From contig CM114271.1 in the NCBI GenBank assembly GCA_050084515.1, forward strand, positions 61,132,001-61,196,000: a DNA stretch of 64,000 nucleotides. The letters are read 5' to 3'. The notes below the pieces were generated by a model. That model saw only the letters and a program-made list of their open reading frames with translations, ran no database searches and had not been told where the DNA came from. Shown here one piece after another: positions 46,190-59,100 of the stretch (the stretch's first letter is position 1; every line of letters begins with the position of its first letter). The position numbers and the translations under genes are program-made. The stretch is from Blasia pusilla (taxonomy: Eukaryota; Marchantiophyta; Marchantiopsida; Blasiales).

Positions 46190-48000
46190 CACCCACTAAG
46201 CTACCTCCTTCATATGAGGGTACTTGAGCAAGGATTGGACTTACTAAAAATCCTGTTAATTTTTATTTTCTTCTTTGGTAAAGTGTATTTTCAACAATAG
46301 TGGGGTTACACCTCATATCTTGTTATCCTTATCTTCTACGTGCGCCTAATTGTGTATGTAGAGAGTCCATTGATGCGAAGGATATCCACATTGTTCAATT
46401 TTCACATGATGGAGAAAGAAGTTCAAATAAAAGTGATCTATGATGAGATCAAAGAGGCAATAATATCAATAGATCATACTTCATGCATATGGTATATCAT
46501 TGGGAAGAAGTAATTATATATCACACCTTCTACTACACAAGACATTTCTTGTAAAAGAGTCGACTTACTTGTGTCCAGAGGTTACTTTTGTTTAGTGGAT
46601 GCTATGGCGATTATTGATCCTACACATTCTAGCTTGGCAAGTCAAGTCAAGTCAAGTAGTAAGGCATGTGACAAATGGATCTATCCATGTGACTAATGGC
46701 ATTTTTGCTACCTTAAACGATCACGCAGAACGGTTGCGGGCAGGGATCGAACGGGAGTGCTGACTACAAGCCTTCGTCATACCCGCGTTAAGCCGTATTG
46801 ATCCCACCTCGCCCACACCGCTCCACGATAAGCGTGCACAATGTCCATTTTTTGCGATTTGGGTGGGCTCAATCCGGCTCTTTGCATGCTCAATGCGGAC
46901 TATAAAACAGGAAAAGGATCGTTGGACTGGGTAGAGGTTGGCCGAGCACATGCATCGATGTTAGTGTGTGGAGCAAAAATGGTTGGTATTCATTCATTTT
47001 GTCATCCATTCACATTTGACCAAGTAGTAATGTTCTTGTCAAATTTATATGAATGATTAATCGCATAAGTAGTTGAGATCTATTTACGTAAATTTTTCAT
47101 CATTTCTCACTTCTACCAATACATATTTTACTCCGGATAAATTGAAAGAGAAATAATAGAATTTTTTTCAAAGTAAATTTTCATCTCTTTAATTAAAACA
47201 TTTATGTGTGTTGTGAGTGCTGACTAGGGTAGATTGAAACAAGAGAGCACGTGCTCAAGAGAGCCACTTTGAAACACGTGTATTCCACAATATTAAAAAA
47301 ATTATTTATGAAACTCAGAGATGTACACATTAGTCAGTTCATTATGATTGTGTTTGAATTCGGGTTTCTATTTCGGTAATAATAGTAAACCTATTAATGT
47401 ATTATAGTTTTATATTATTAATATAGTAAAGTTTGGCACAATCCTCATCGCACACCCACGACTTTCTTCGCCGTGGTCTTGGTTCAGCGACTGTGTTCGC
47501 CGGAGTCTTCTCAACGGTCAGAAACACGATATAACCGGCACCGGGCCTGGACGCTGTCAGGCAGTTCGGATAGACTAACGCACCCCGGCGGACGTGCGCC
47601 GCAGCTGGTCGCCCGCGAGCGGGCGGGCGGGCGGATGGACGGGGCCCTAGCTAACGACTGTGGGCGATCCACTGAGTTCACAGAGCGCGGGCCCGTTATG
47701 GGTCCGGTCCGTCCGATTCGGGGATCGTAAAGGGGCATGCACTGACAGAACATTCTAGGGTTTATCTCAATAATATTCGCGCGGGTATGATGACACGTCA
47801 ATATTGGTTGCTCCGTGGAATGTGCTGACTGTACGTAATCTGGGAGCGCCAATATCGCTATCGGCTAGGTGGGTGTCACTCTAACCCTTATACGATATTA
47901 CGATATTTTCGCTTATTTTAATTATTTATCATTGTGATATGCGTTGGGGAAAAACATAGGGTGGTTATCACAATTTTTAAATTGGATTGGTTCATTGATT
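46190..48000. other. Unassigned region with two GC-rich islands
   Basis: 46720-46940 and 47455-47870 are GC-rich within AT-rich surroundings. The second has open frames on both strands (47473-47730 plus, 47511-47852 minus), a GGGCGGGCGGGCGG run and no family match. 46190-46680 contains broken frames only. Confidence 0.35.
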
Positions 48001-48001
48001 A

Positions 48002-48339
48002 ATTTATATTACTATTGGAGAGTGTTATTCATTTAACAAAAGGTCCACTAGTATTTTTTTTAAGAACTGGCACATTTCCAGGCGGTCTATAGAAAGCAAG
48101 AAGGTATGTGTTGAAGTTTTTTTTATTCTGGTCGGCTATTTTGAAACAAATACAAAGAAGACCTTGGATTCCGTCGGGTTTGGCTAGTGTTTGAGAAATG
48201 GAAATGGAAATTCTGACATTCCTCCGATGAGGTCAACACATAGCCCCGGTTCTACCCCTTCAGTTTTTTGCAAGTATCTTTCTTCTTGACACTTGGCATC
48301 TTCAATCAATAGGATCGTTAGCCTCATGAACCAATAAGA
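48002..48339 (+). mobile_element. Helitron remnant, plus orientation
   Basis: Begins TTATATTACTATTGGAGAGTG, a decayed TC-start. Its distal part (48270-48335) aligns with the inner part of the minus-strand element 59589-59403 through TTGACACTTGGCA and CAATCAATAGGAT. The end is interrupted by the opposite-strand element 48340-48554. Confidence 0.45.
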
Positions 48340-48554
48340 CTAGAAAGATGCACGTGCGATGCACGGGAAATAAAAAGTGTTTCAAGATCTAGTGTATAGC
48401 CCGTGAAGCGAAGAGATTAATGATATTGCACATAAATTCAAATTTTTTTCTTGCTGCCCGTAGCATGTGAAACATTTTCTTGCTGCCCAGTTGCCACATG
48501 TCAAGCAGAGAGGTGTTTACAAATCAAAAAGGCTCTCTCCCATAATAATATAGA
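48340..48554 (-). mobile_element. Complete 215-bp non-autonomous Helitron
   Basis: On the minus strand it starts TCTATATTATTATGGGAG (5' flank A) and ends with a GC-rich hairpin CCCGTGCATCGCACG, about ten bases and CTAG, followed by T. TC start, 3' hairpin, CTRR end and A/T flanks are the defining marks of Helitrons. No coding capacity. Confidence 0.75.
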
Positions 48555-48760
48555 TAAGGTGCCCGTGCGATGCACATGAAATAAAAAATTGTTTCAAGAG
48601 CTAGTGTATAGCCCGTGAAGAGAAGAGATTAATGACATTGCACATAAATTCAAATAAAAATTCTTGTTTTGATGTGATTCTATTATGAAAATACTTTTTA
48701 ATGTTTTCTCGTCTTCTTGCAAATACTCTCTTCAATGTTGATTTTGTGTGTTATGGAAGT
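48555..48760 (-). mobile_element. Second Helitron joined head-to-tail
   Basis: On the minus strand, a hairpin CATGTGCATCGCACGGG followed by CACCTTA ends exactly where the 215-bp element begins. About 105 bp inward is nearly identical to the 3' half of that element. The 5' boundary is not located. Confidence 0.6.
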
Positions 48761-48834
48761 TTGCGTTTAGCGGTTCACATTCCAATTATTGATATGCACT
48801 TAAATACATTCATATTAGCTAAGTTTTTTACCAA

Positions 48835-49745
48835 CCAACCTAGCATCTTTCAAGTTTGGATCTAGGATCACCCCTCAAACTCAACAATCCTAAACAAGAT
48901 CAAATACCGATCTAACCCCTCTTTCCACGACACGTATAAGTCATTTGAGACTTGCGAAAGACTTTATTGATACTCTATGGATCTGAAACGGTGCTAGCAC
49001 ACCTAGCAATTCCAACTTTTTAAAGGATCTCGAACTGGTCTCTTGATAGAACTAAAAATGAGATCACTGAGTCAATGTCCAAGGTTAGGGTCCAAAATTG
49101 GACTATCATGACTTGGGTTGATTTCAAAATCCCAATATCTTCCTCTCAATCTATCTTGTGTATGTGGTTCAAGTCCCATGTTTAGCTTCAACTCCAATGC
49201 TTCATAAGATGAAATTCAAGTGGAGCCTCAAAACCTCTTGGAGGCGCTCCCCCTTATAGAGATTTTTGGGGAAATTTACCCCTCATTCATCCAAAGAATC
49301 CCACTTAGACCGCTTCTTGCGGCCCTCAATCCAAACTATCATTTTGATAGTTTTGAACCCATTTAGGACTTTTTCTTAGACCTTTTTTTTGGATCTTTTA
49401 TGCATTAGAAATCAAGTCCAAATTAATCTCATTCATCCCAAACTGTCTTGTATCTAGATGCTTTGACCTCAAACATGGAAAGCCACCAAACGCTCTATCA
49501 CATTCCAAGCTAGGTTACATCCTCCTTAGAATATAACTCTTGTAGGACTTGACCTCTTCTCAAGTTCCATTGTGCTTTTGAGCAAGCTCTTCTAGGTTGC
49601 AACAATTATCATTCAAGATTCTTATTATGGCTCACGTCTTGCTTCTACAACTCATGCCTCGCTAGTGAGATTCTAATGCATTTACATCTTAGTGTGAGTC
49701 TCCTACAGTTTTGATCGATCAACCGTGTTGGTTATGAGGGTTGAA
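48835..49745 (+). repeat. Dispersed repeat R1, second copy
   Basis: Diverged copy of 38755-39585, ending at GGTTATGAGGGT near 49727-49740. Confidence 0.5.
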
Positions 49746-52700
49746 AAAACTACCTTGTATCAATCATAGAAACATTTGTAAATCAATAAATGATCCTCCC
49801 TTGATACTATATATATCCTTAATGTACTCATCTCAAAGAATGCTTAAAGGGAGTGTCAACAGTCAAGATTTTGCATCAAGGAAAAATAGCCATCTTTTTA
49901 CGATTGAGAAGGAGTTATCTTTCATAGGAGCTGCCAAAAATTTTGCAATGATTTTTATACTTGATCATTTGTTATATATGACCATATTGCCATACAAGGG
50001 TAAATTTCCATCTATAGTGCCCTTTCTTTCCACTCACATCAGATCGCCATAATGGGCTCAAGAGAGGCCATGTAGGATTATATGGAGGCTCTTTGATCCT
50101 CTTGAATACAACAAAGGACATTTCCAAAGGAATATGGCAAAATAGTCTGCTATTATAAACTACCTCCAAGTTCTTAGAAGTGTGCATTTATATTTTAGCA
50201 TATATGCATATCTATCATCAAAATAAGAAATTAAAGTGGTTTGTCTTTTTTATCCAAAATTTTTGCATAATATCTAATTTTCCTTCACTTATTGTAACAT
50301 TTGAAGTTGTAATTACTTAAATGATTTGATTTATAAGATAAGAACTAAAGTTTTTCTAGATCAATCCATGTTCACATGATGTCATAGACTTTATTCAACT
50401 TTCATCATTTTGACCCGGTTGTCTTGGACAAAAAAATTCCCAAAACTTTGGAACATTGATTTGGAAGGGAGAGTCTTATAAATTGTCAATTTTTTGAGAT
50501 TTACTTAGAGAAATATGTATCCCTTGAGTTTTTTGGTCGAGATTAATTTGTATGGTTAAGAAGTAGTTTTGTACGTCCAACAACTTAATGTTTGTAGGAG
50601 ATGACAACCCAAACTCCTACTATCTCCAAGCCATGTCAAAGTATTCTACAACTCAATCATACAATCATAATGAAAAATATACAAGAAGAGGATGACATTC
50701 GGGAATTCCTATGATTTATGAGCTATCCATCGTGTCATGATATTATAAGCTTACTCATGGATATGTGTTAGTCAGAATTTCAATGAGGTATGACTCATCT
50801 ATATTTCCTTTATTTTTCTTTTAGATATGTTACATAGCTTGTTTGGTAGTTGGATGGTTATGCAAAAATGGTCGATTTTCATTTTAGATTTCCATCTATT
50901 TGAAATTACTCTTTCATTTAGCTTTGAATCCAAAATTTTATCAATAAGAGTATTAATTTTTATTGGAATCTACCTCGTGACTAAAATCTCAATGCTCCTA
51001 CCTAAAGATAAAGAGGCTTATGACAAGGGAAAAACTATATTCAATAGTAAATAGAATGTGCATGATGGAGAGAATGTGTATTGAGTGTGAAATTTTTGTG
51101 GAGACTTAGTCCAATACTTGACTTCTATTTTAAAATCTCACCATGAAACACATTCCAATCTTGCCACCTCCGTATATAGCCCATCTAGGCTTCTAACTTT
51201 CCCTTTTTCTTTTCAAATTCCTTCATCTCTTTGAAATAATCTCCAAAACTTAAGCCCCTCCACATTTTATGCATTATACTACCGCAACTTTAAAAAATAT
51301 AATAGGATGTTAAAATGTGTCATATTAATTAAAATTTATTGGGAATTCCATGGAAGTTAAGACATTGATGTATTGATGAGATGTCTCGTAGGACTAATGA
51401 ATCATCATTTCTCACAAACCAAGAGTACTCAATACCATGTGTAAATCAACAAATCTTTACTCCATCCAGCAAGTGTGTACTTTCCTTTAAAAGTGCTCAA
51501 GAAAGCGAATTTTGTTTTAATATCATCAATTATTGGTCCTACGATCATCCAATTTACATTCATATATTTTTTCAATATGGAACTTTTAACTTTATGCATA
51601 TAATTCAATATGTATGCTCTTTCTAGAAGTTGGGCATAACCTATCTCTTCTTAATTAGGGGAGTAAATATTTAGAGATTTATATTTTTCCTTACCCATTG
51701 GTAAGATGAAATTTAATCAAAATTTATTTTATCTATTATGGATTTTTAACTTGCTCAAAATCATGAATTTATGATGTAGTATGTCTTTCTAGGCATGCGC
51801 AATATAAAGTTTTTTTCCTGAAATTTTAAATATAGGAAATTTTTTATATGTATGGTCTATACTTTCTTAGAATAGAGAATAAGCTCCAATTTTTAAGAAA
51901 TAAAATCCATTATTTCAATGAACTAGTCCGGAACATGGAATGCACAAGGAAGGAGCATCTATATTTGTTGTTATTATAGTAGTAGAATTTTTTTCTAAAA
52001 TGGGATTTGTTCATTATGAAAGGATTAAGCTCTTATGATTGAATTCCCATAATTGAATGTTAAATTGGAAGATGTATGTCTCATGCTCTTGTCTTTCTTT
52101 GTTATATGATGGATTTGTATTGGTAGGATTATATGACATCAAGGCATTACAAGGTTCTCTTGTAATTCTATTTGTAAAGTGTCATTTACACCTTGTTGGA
52201 ATGGAGATGACTTAGGAACATTGATCATACTCCTTTGAGAGATGACATCTATTTAGGAATAGTACTCCATATAATGAGATATCCCCTTTTATGCCACTTG
52301 AACATATAGCCTACATTGTACTTATGTGGCCTACCTCTTTGCTTTTACTTGCTTTTATGTACACATATTGTCAGCCTTTCTAGATGCATATGTGGGGTTA
52401 CTATGGAGAAGGAGTACATGTGTATTCTTGGTCCTTTTGTATCTTGATTATAGAGAGATTCACATAGATTTCATGGAGATACCAAGGAACGTACTCCTTA
52501 TGAGTCTTATCTGAGCATTCCTATTTAAGTATAAGTTGATGTTTGTATATACAGTAGAACAAAAAAAACTCAGAGATAGTCAAGCCTTGCATTGAGTGCA
52601 AACCTTTCGTACTTTGATCTAGAAAGCATGTGAATAAATAAATAAAACAAATATATATTTGACCCCCGTATTACACGACATAAAAGAAGGCTTGGTTGGT

Positions 52701-52874
52701 TGTAGGAGATGTGGATTACAAGGGACATGGTTTGGGATCAAATGTGTCTGTAAACTAGTATTGTGCTGAAAAGAAACTAGAATGCCGCCAGTCAAAAGCT
52801 ACTTGTGGCATGCATTGAATGCAAAAAATGAATCTTTTGGGCTTTGTGCAATGAGACTACACCACTCTTTTGAG
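49746..52874. other. Unassigned AT-rich region
   Basis: Short frames (49741-50052, 50827-51054, 51381-51626, 52326-52514) have no family resemblance. If R1 is an LTR this would be decayed internal retroelement DNA. Confidence 0.35.
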
Positions 52875-53612
52875 TTAAGAGGTGGCTTGATTGAAGTTGA
52901 GAGATATACCCATAACCAACAACATGTGTTGTCTACACACAATATGTTGTGCACACTTGAAGGTTGAAGAGGGTTTAGAGGAGGAGTTTAGGTAATAAAT
53001 TGAATGAAGATCATTTATAAAATGTGGAGGACAATGTGGATACATGGATAGTTTAGTTTGTCCAACTCGAGATAAAATGAGATTAAACCGGGGAGAAGGG
53101 ATTATGGAATGGTTTTTCATTAATTTGTGTTGAATCCATTCTGAAAATTCAAAAACATCCCCAAAAAATGGTGTCGGGTCTAGGCATATTGTCCTCCCTT
53201 GGTTGAATACTTTTGGCAGATTTTTGAATAGTGGGAGTGCATTGATTATTGTTCTCTTTGTTAAGAGCATGGTGTAGAGTACTTGAGTGATTGAGTGAAG
53301 TGGGTTGTCTCTGATTTGAAATTCATATGTGCAGATAGTAGGAAATAAGAAGAACCACCCAACATTCGTGGGGTGGTTGAAACCCCACAACCTTCGTCCG
53401 AACGTCCTCGCTAACCTTCTTTTCATTGGGGGTGACTTCTTCATTTGGGCGGCAAATCCCTCGAGGTCTAGTTCCTCAGGCCCAATAGGGGCATTCCCCA
53501 TATCTCTGAAACCTTCCCCAAGCCAGGGTGGTTTGAGATCCACAATCTTCTTCTTACTCCTACGAGATTTGTTCCCATCCTCGGCTATGTCAATCAGTGC
53601 TGCCAAAATCAT
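52875..53612 (-). CDS. Unrecognised open frame, 245 codons
   Basis: Longest unexplained open frame in the window. The N-terminal part is charged, with a basic cluster (KSRRSKKK) and an acidic stretch, then VDLKPPWLGEGFRDMG, a Pro/Lys-rich segment and RRLARTFGRRLWGF. The C-terminal half is hydrophobic and Cys/His-containing without a clear zinc pattern. Frame 53609-53839 on the same strand lies directly upstream and may be part of the same former gene. I recognise no domain. It could be a taxon-specific gene, a transposon ORF or chance; the second half has a composition closer to non-coding DNA. Confidence 0.3.
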   Translation of the reverse strand: MILAALIDIAEDGNKSRRSKKKIVDLKPPWLGEGFRDMGNAPIGPEELDLEGFAAQMKKSPPMKRRLARTFGRRLWGFNHPTNVGWFFLFPTICTYEFQIRDNPLHSITQVLYTMLLTKRTIINALPLFKNLPKVFNQGRTICLDPTPFFGDVFEFSEWIQHKLMKNHSIIPSPRFNLILSRVGQTKLSMYPHCPPHFINDLHSIYYLNSSSKPSSTFKCAQHIVCRQHMLLVMGISLNFNQATS

Positions 53613-53839
53613 CCACTAACCATGGCCTTTTTGGTGGTTTCCTTTAATACCATATTATAGATTATGACCTCTACTTCTCCTATCACTCTTGACCATGAGC
53701 CTTGAATCACTCTTGACCTTGAGCCTTGCAGGCAGAAGACGTAAGTTAAGTCCCAAAGACTCAACCAATTGCATATTTCGTTGGTAGTCGAGAAACCACG
53801 GGGCGCTGATTGGATTGGGTCTCTCCAAGTGCACACCAT

Positions 53840-54585
53840 TGCACTAAAAAAACTCTTACCAAGCCTTCACCAATTTCCCCAATTCACTCGCCTATAAGGG
53901 AGTGCATTGGTCAATTCTTCAAGGTGCATCCCCTAGCTCCAAATTGAAACAGGCCAAACACGCATCATGGTTAGTTCTTGGTTCTTGAGAAGAACCTCAC
54001 CTTCCCCATTATTCCCCTTTGGCCCTTGATTTTGGCCCTCAACCCAGACGTAATTTACGACCCGCAAACCAGCGTTTGAATAGTTATCCATCAAGATGGC
54101 TTGGTGGAGGCTTCTTACAAATTATGAAACTCTTGGCTCTCTAAACTTGGATCTTGGACCCTCATTTCATGTGTCCTATGGCTAGCGCCCTCATGGAATC
54201 CTTGTTTGGCATCTTATGGTTGTCTTACCACCCTTCGCCTTTCGTGACTTCTCTAGTGGCATCTTGCCAATCTTGGCCACTCATGTGTTCCTTACTTCTC
54301 GCCCTTGATTTGGAAATTGGCTTGAAGGTCTCAAACTGTGCCTCCCTTTCCTTTTTCCCCATGCCTAGCTTTGCCCTTTTCTCACCTAAGGCTAGTCACA
54401 AGAGATGTGCACGTCTCACCTAGCATTAGTCCCGCAGTTGGTTTAGCCGCCCGTCCTCAGGATGAACCAACCGTAGAATCTAGACTAGAATTTGGTGGAT
54501 CATACCAAGTTCTTTCCTCCTTGAGCATGCAATCATGGCTCACTACCTAGGTCTCTACTAGTGTGGGCGTCATTGACTTCAATAT
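53840..54585. other. Unassigned region, low-complexity CT-rich
   Basis: Rich in CCCTT and GGCCCTCAACCC words resembling part of repeat R1, but no collinear alignment was established. No gene recognised. Confidence 0.3.
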
Positions 54586-54589
54586 TTAT

Positions 54590-54715
54590 GATGATGGTTA
54601 TATGGAGTTAGAGGGACCTAACCATTAGCTAAGGGGCTGGTTGGAGATATTTTGGTAGCTACTCACCTTCTTTTGGAGTCAATGGAAGAATGCGTAATCA
54701 AGTATTTTGTGTGTT
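54590..54715 (+). mobile_element. 3' internal end fragment of the methyltransferase-element family
   Basis: ATATGGAGTTAGAGGGACC and the G-run followed by TTGGAGATATTTTGGTA match 31755-31830. The similarity fades within Y, after about 70 bases. Confidence 0.6.
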
Positions 54716-55900
54716 CACAGTTGCAAGTGGGCATGTATGTGGCCACAGACTTATGTTAATCCCTGGGATAGGATATTCCATATGGGCGCGGGTTCTCAAA
54801 GCCCGTGTCTGGGCCGAAGGCCAAAGACACGCTGGCGGTTCTTGACACCCACTTTCTAGCCCGCATCCAATGCGCATTAGGCTTGCTTGGATTTTGCACC
54901 TAGCTTGCATTGGGTCTGCTAGCCTATAGGGGCCCGCATGCAGCACGCCCGCTGGCCTATAATGGCCCGCACCCTACTTGACTTGCCTGAGCTTAAGCCC
55001 ACATCATCACACTTGGCCCAAGCGTAAGCTTGCACATAGTTTTCCTAGATTGAGCCTAAGCCCGCACCCTAGCCTCCTAGGGTACGCCTAACCCTACAAC
55101 CCAATTTCCTAGCACGCACCTTGGACATGTGGCCTAAACGTAAGCTTGCATCCTTCCTTTGTGGCCTACACCGAGCTCGCAAAAAATTGAACAAAATATC
55201 ATTTTATGTCTATAGGACATCTATTTTTGTGCAATCAGACAAGTCTAGACATGTCCACAAACTTGTCAAACAGGTCTCACGTCCAAATTTTTTGGTACTT
55301 GCGTCGCCCACACGGGCTCAAAAGGCAAGAACATTTGCAAGCTTGGATTAAAGGTAGAAGGAAAAGACTAAACGGACCCACGCATGGCCCAGGGCTGGCC
55401 AAGCATAGATCTATATTGTACAGGCAGCAAGAACTTGAGCCCACACGGACGTGTCTTTCCTAGGGAAGGACATAAGTCTATAGACATATGGACTAGATAA
55501 GTCCAATTCCATGCAACCTTGTGTGTGTTCAATTAGTGGTAACAATGATTATGCGCATAATAGTTATTACGTCCTTTCTGACCGAAGAAAGATTATTCGT
55601 GGAGCACTTCGAGGGAGACTAGAGATTGAGCCCAAAAGGTAGTCCACGGGAAGGCTATAAGGCTTATGGGACCCCTTCCACATATGTGATATTGACATTG
55701 CATCCAACAGACACCTTGACATCTAGATTTTTTTTCAAGGTTCTTATTGAGGAGATTTGGTTTTTGTTTGTTCTTTTTTTTTTTTGTCAAGACTTGGAGT
55801 TTCTCTTTATCCAGATTTTTTACCCGGGAGTATAATAAAGGCACACAAGGCGTTCTCTCTCTCAAACATGCACCATCCATGCCCTAGGTTGGGGACGCCA
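54716..55900. other. Degenerate repetitive region
   Basis: 54840-55150 has loosely repeated GCCCGCACCCTA and AAGCTTGCAC words, as in a worn satellite or minisatellite. 55190-55500 is rich in GGACA/TGTCC words. No gene recognised. Confidence 0.35.
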
Positions 55901-55904
55901 TTGT

Positions 55905-56010
55905 CCTCGGGTTGAGACCGCCCCCCACTGTCTAAGGGGAGAATTGGACCCGAGACCTCTTTAAGATGACCTTATGTTAATTCAACTTACCTCTTGGTCA
56001 TTTACCACTA
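55905..56010 (-). mobile_element. Au-like SINE fragment
   Basis: The minus strand reads TCTTAAAGAGGTCTCGGG followed by a TCCAATTCTCC B-box-like stretch, typical of the tRNA-derived head of plant Au SINEs. The A-box side is degraded, so the assignment is tentative. Confidence 0.4.
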
Positions 56011-56037
56011 GAAATTTGTATTTTTGTGAGACATGTA

Positions 56038-56165
56038 TTGGAGATATTTTGTTAGCTTATCGCTTTCATGTTTGGATTTCGTGGATGAATGCTTAGTCTA
56101 GTGTTTTCAGTGTTTTATTAGTGATAATAAGGTATGTCGTGTAAAGATGTGTAAGCACACAACAT
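56038..56165 (+). repeat. Isolated Y module
   Basis: Starts TTGGAGATATTTTGTTAGC and ends GCACACAACA. It aligns along its length with the 126-bp Y module (GTTTGGAT, GTGATAATAAGGTATGTCGTGTAAAGATG). Neither the polypurine tract nor X is next to it, so it may be a separate short solo repeat. Confidence 0.55.
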
Positions 56166-59100
56166 GTTTCCTCCCCTAGAAATCTCTAATTGGATATTTC
56201 TAACGTGGAAATATTTCAACTTGTGGAAAATTTTGCAAAAATAACCACCGAAACCAAAATTTTCTTACATCAAAATTCCATGGTAAAAAATATTTACCAA
56301 AAATGTTTCACCTATATTTTCCAAAAAATTTAGAATTTCCTAATTTTGGGACTTTTTCTTTCCATATGTCATACCCTTTCCTTCAATCCAATTCTTGAGG
56401 AAATTTACTAATTTGACATGGTCTAGTACCAATACCAACCCAAGCAATAGAATCCTCCTATCAAGGGCGTTCGCCTTGGCTCATATGCTCCCAACAAAGG
56501 CCATGTGTGAAGCCTTTCCGTTTTCCAATTTTTGTTTAATTTTGCACATATTAAGCCAAAACTTGAATTGGAAAAGGTTTTAATAATTCTATCAAAAAAA
56601 TTTAATTAAAAAAAAAAAAAAGAATCTTCATGAAAATCTTTTGAGTCTTTTTCATGATCAATTATTTTTTTCATTTTCAAGATTAAATATTTTCTTTTAA
56701 TATTTAGGAAACACTAAAACTTCTAATTTCAAGTTAATTTTTGAAGAGAAATTACATATTACTTTTAAAAAATGAAAAAGATAATAGTATAATTCTAGTG
56801 GAAAATTTATTACTCTTGAAAAATATGAAAATGGTTCTAATTAATTTGTGAAATTTTCAAGCTTTAATTGAGAGGGATTTCTAAAGAATATTATGAGACA
56901 AAATTTGGATCAAAATGAGTGATTTGTTTTTACTAAGTGAGAGATGGGGATTGGAAAAACAAGGAGAACTAATTTCTTTCTAAATTAGTAAAGGAAAAGA
57001 CAAGAATTAAAAAAAATAAAAAATAGAATCTGCTGATCATTCACATATCTAAGAGAAAAATGATCTGTATCGTTTTTTTTTTTTCAACTTTTTAATTTCA
57101 ACATATAGTTTAATTTCATTATATTCTCCATTTATGAAGTATTTTAATACAAAATATTATTTGTAAATGACAACCCATTACCTAGTGTTCCAATCCAAAA
57201 ATGGTACATAAATTTAAATTTCAGTAATTTTAAAATGGTACAAGTTTCGACCAATATTCAAGCTCTCCAATGTCCACTAGTCCCCAAAAATGGGACGTAT
57301 GAGAATGATTCCAAATGCTTCTAAGCACACGGTCCCTCACACTAGGAATTGCTGAAAATGGATAAGAAGAAAAGAGCACATTTAACCAAAAGGGAACTAG
57401 AACTTCTCACAAGAGTCGTAACAAGAGTAACAACCGGATGAGAAGAGAACCAAAGGACGACTCCACGAATCCACGATAGAGGGAGTTACTCTATTTTATT
57501 TATTTAATAATTTAATTTAATTTAAGTCGGATAACGATAATACATCATCATTGCGTCCTCTTGCGCGAACCTGTTAGCACCCACAAAGAAATAAATGAAG
57601 ATGAAAAGACAGAAGAAAGAAGATCGCGAGAACATCAGCGCATTCGCAAGTAAGAGGTGATTAATTAAAATTTAAAGGGCCTAGGGAAAAGCAAAAGGTT
57701 GTGGACGAATCCAGCAACACCACCAAACTTGACGGTACTATAAGGGACAGAAGTGGACTTAAATGATCCAATTAAGTGAACTGCCCACGACAAAGGGAAG
57801 TTAAGTCGTATAATACTCGTCTTCTTCGTCCCACCTAATTCTTTTAGAGCATCGGTCGTAGACCAAAAGTTGGAACTTGGAAATTGCAAGAGAGCGAAAC
57901 AAGAAAATTAAGCATCATAAGACCACAAACAATCAAAGAAACAAAGATGCACTTCGATAAAAACGAGTGATGGAAAACCCATCGGAAGTACAAAAGAGGG
58001 GGACTCAAAGAGTCAAAACCTGAAGGCCACAACACGACCAGAAAAGGAAGAAGGGGGCATTCCCCCCCCTAACGACGAAACTCACCAACAGCAGAGACAA
58101 TATCAGCAACAACAAGAGAGCTATGACTACTACTAAGTGGGCCTCTAGCGCCGGGGCGTCTCCCAGACTGAGCCCGCCGCAAAATCCCATTAGCCTGGGC
58201 ACGCTGCAACGCTATGGAGACCCGCTGCCTACAATACAGAATCGCAGTAGCTAAGGACAACCCATTTCTCGAGTGGAGATGATGGGCGCAGTCCGTAAGG
58301 AACGAGTCGGACCCGAATCAAAGGGGAAGGGATGGATGGTCCAAGGTTGGTTGGCTACTAGGAGCAGAGCCAGCTGGCGCATAGATTTTCCGAGCTCCCC
58401 GGTTTTTTCCCTACACTCAAGAGGGTCTGACTGGGAATTTCTAAATATCAGCCGGTTTTTTTCAAAATTTACAAAGAAACTGCATTTTCTGGTTCGGTTT
58501 TTCGCTGGTCAGATCGGGAATCCTTAAATTTTACCGGCTGACATTACAAAAAATGCCGGTTCTTGGCGCCCGTAGAGCAAAGCCACTTTAGAAGGACGGC
58601 AAACTCAGAGTTTGCTCGCATAGCAAGGGATTAAAAAATAAAGGAACTTTGTGAGGAAAGTGGCCCTATGATAACATAGAAACGATATAAGTACCAAAAT
58701 GGAAGTTTGAACTTCTATTTTGGTATTATTTACAGTGATATACGTCGGAATAAGGGCAACTTTTTTCGAAATATGACGAAAAAATTCGAAATAGAGTTTG
58801 CACTCACGACAGGGGAAAAAAAACTCCGGAAGTTCCACGGATTACTCATGTGCAAAATTTTCTCTCACTAATCTGAAGATTAGTGTGAGAAATTTGAAGT
58901 AGGGTACAATGAAGTTATTTATCATAGTTTTCAAAAATAAAAAATAGAGGGAATTTTCTGTAATTTTAGTTTAATTAAGATAATATGTACACATCTGAAT
59001 CTGAATTTAAAAAGGGGCTTAAGAGAGGGAGAAGAATCCTTTTTTTCCCAACAAACTAAGATGAAGAAAGGTGAATTTTCTTCTTCTTTTTTAACCATGG

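Noticed and set aside
46720-46940. Possible snRNA or tRNA gene (GATCCCACCTCG resembles the plant snRNA upstream element, TATAAAA at about 46900, and a GTTCGATCC B-box-like word on the minus strand)
   Set aside because: Spacing between the elements is wrong for Pol II or Pol III snRNA promoters, and no tRNA or snRNA fold or conserved core was found.
47473-47852. Frames on both strands in the GC island
   Set aside because: Both are open because of composition; neither shows a domain or a convincing start.
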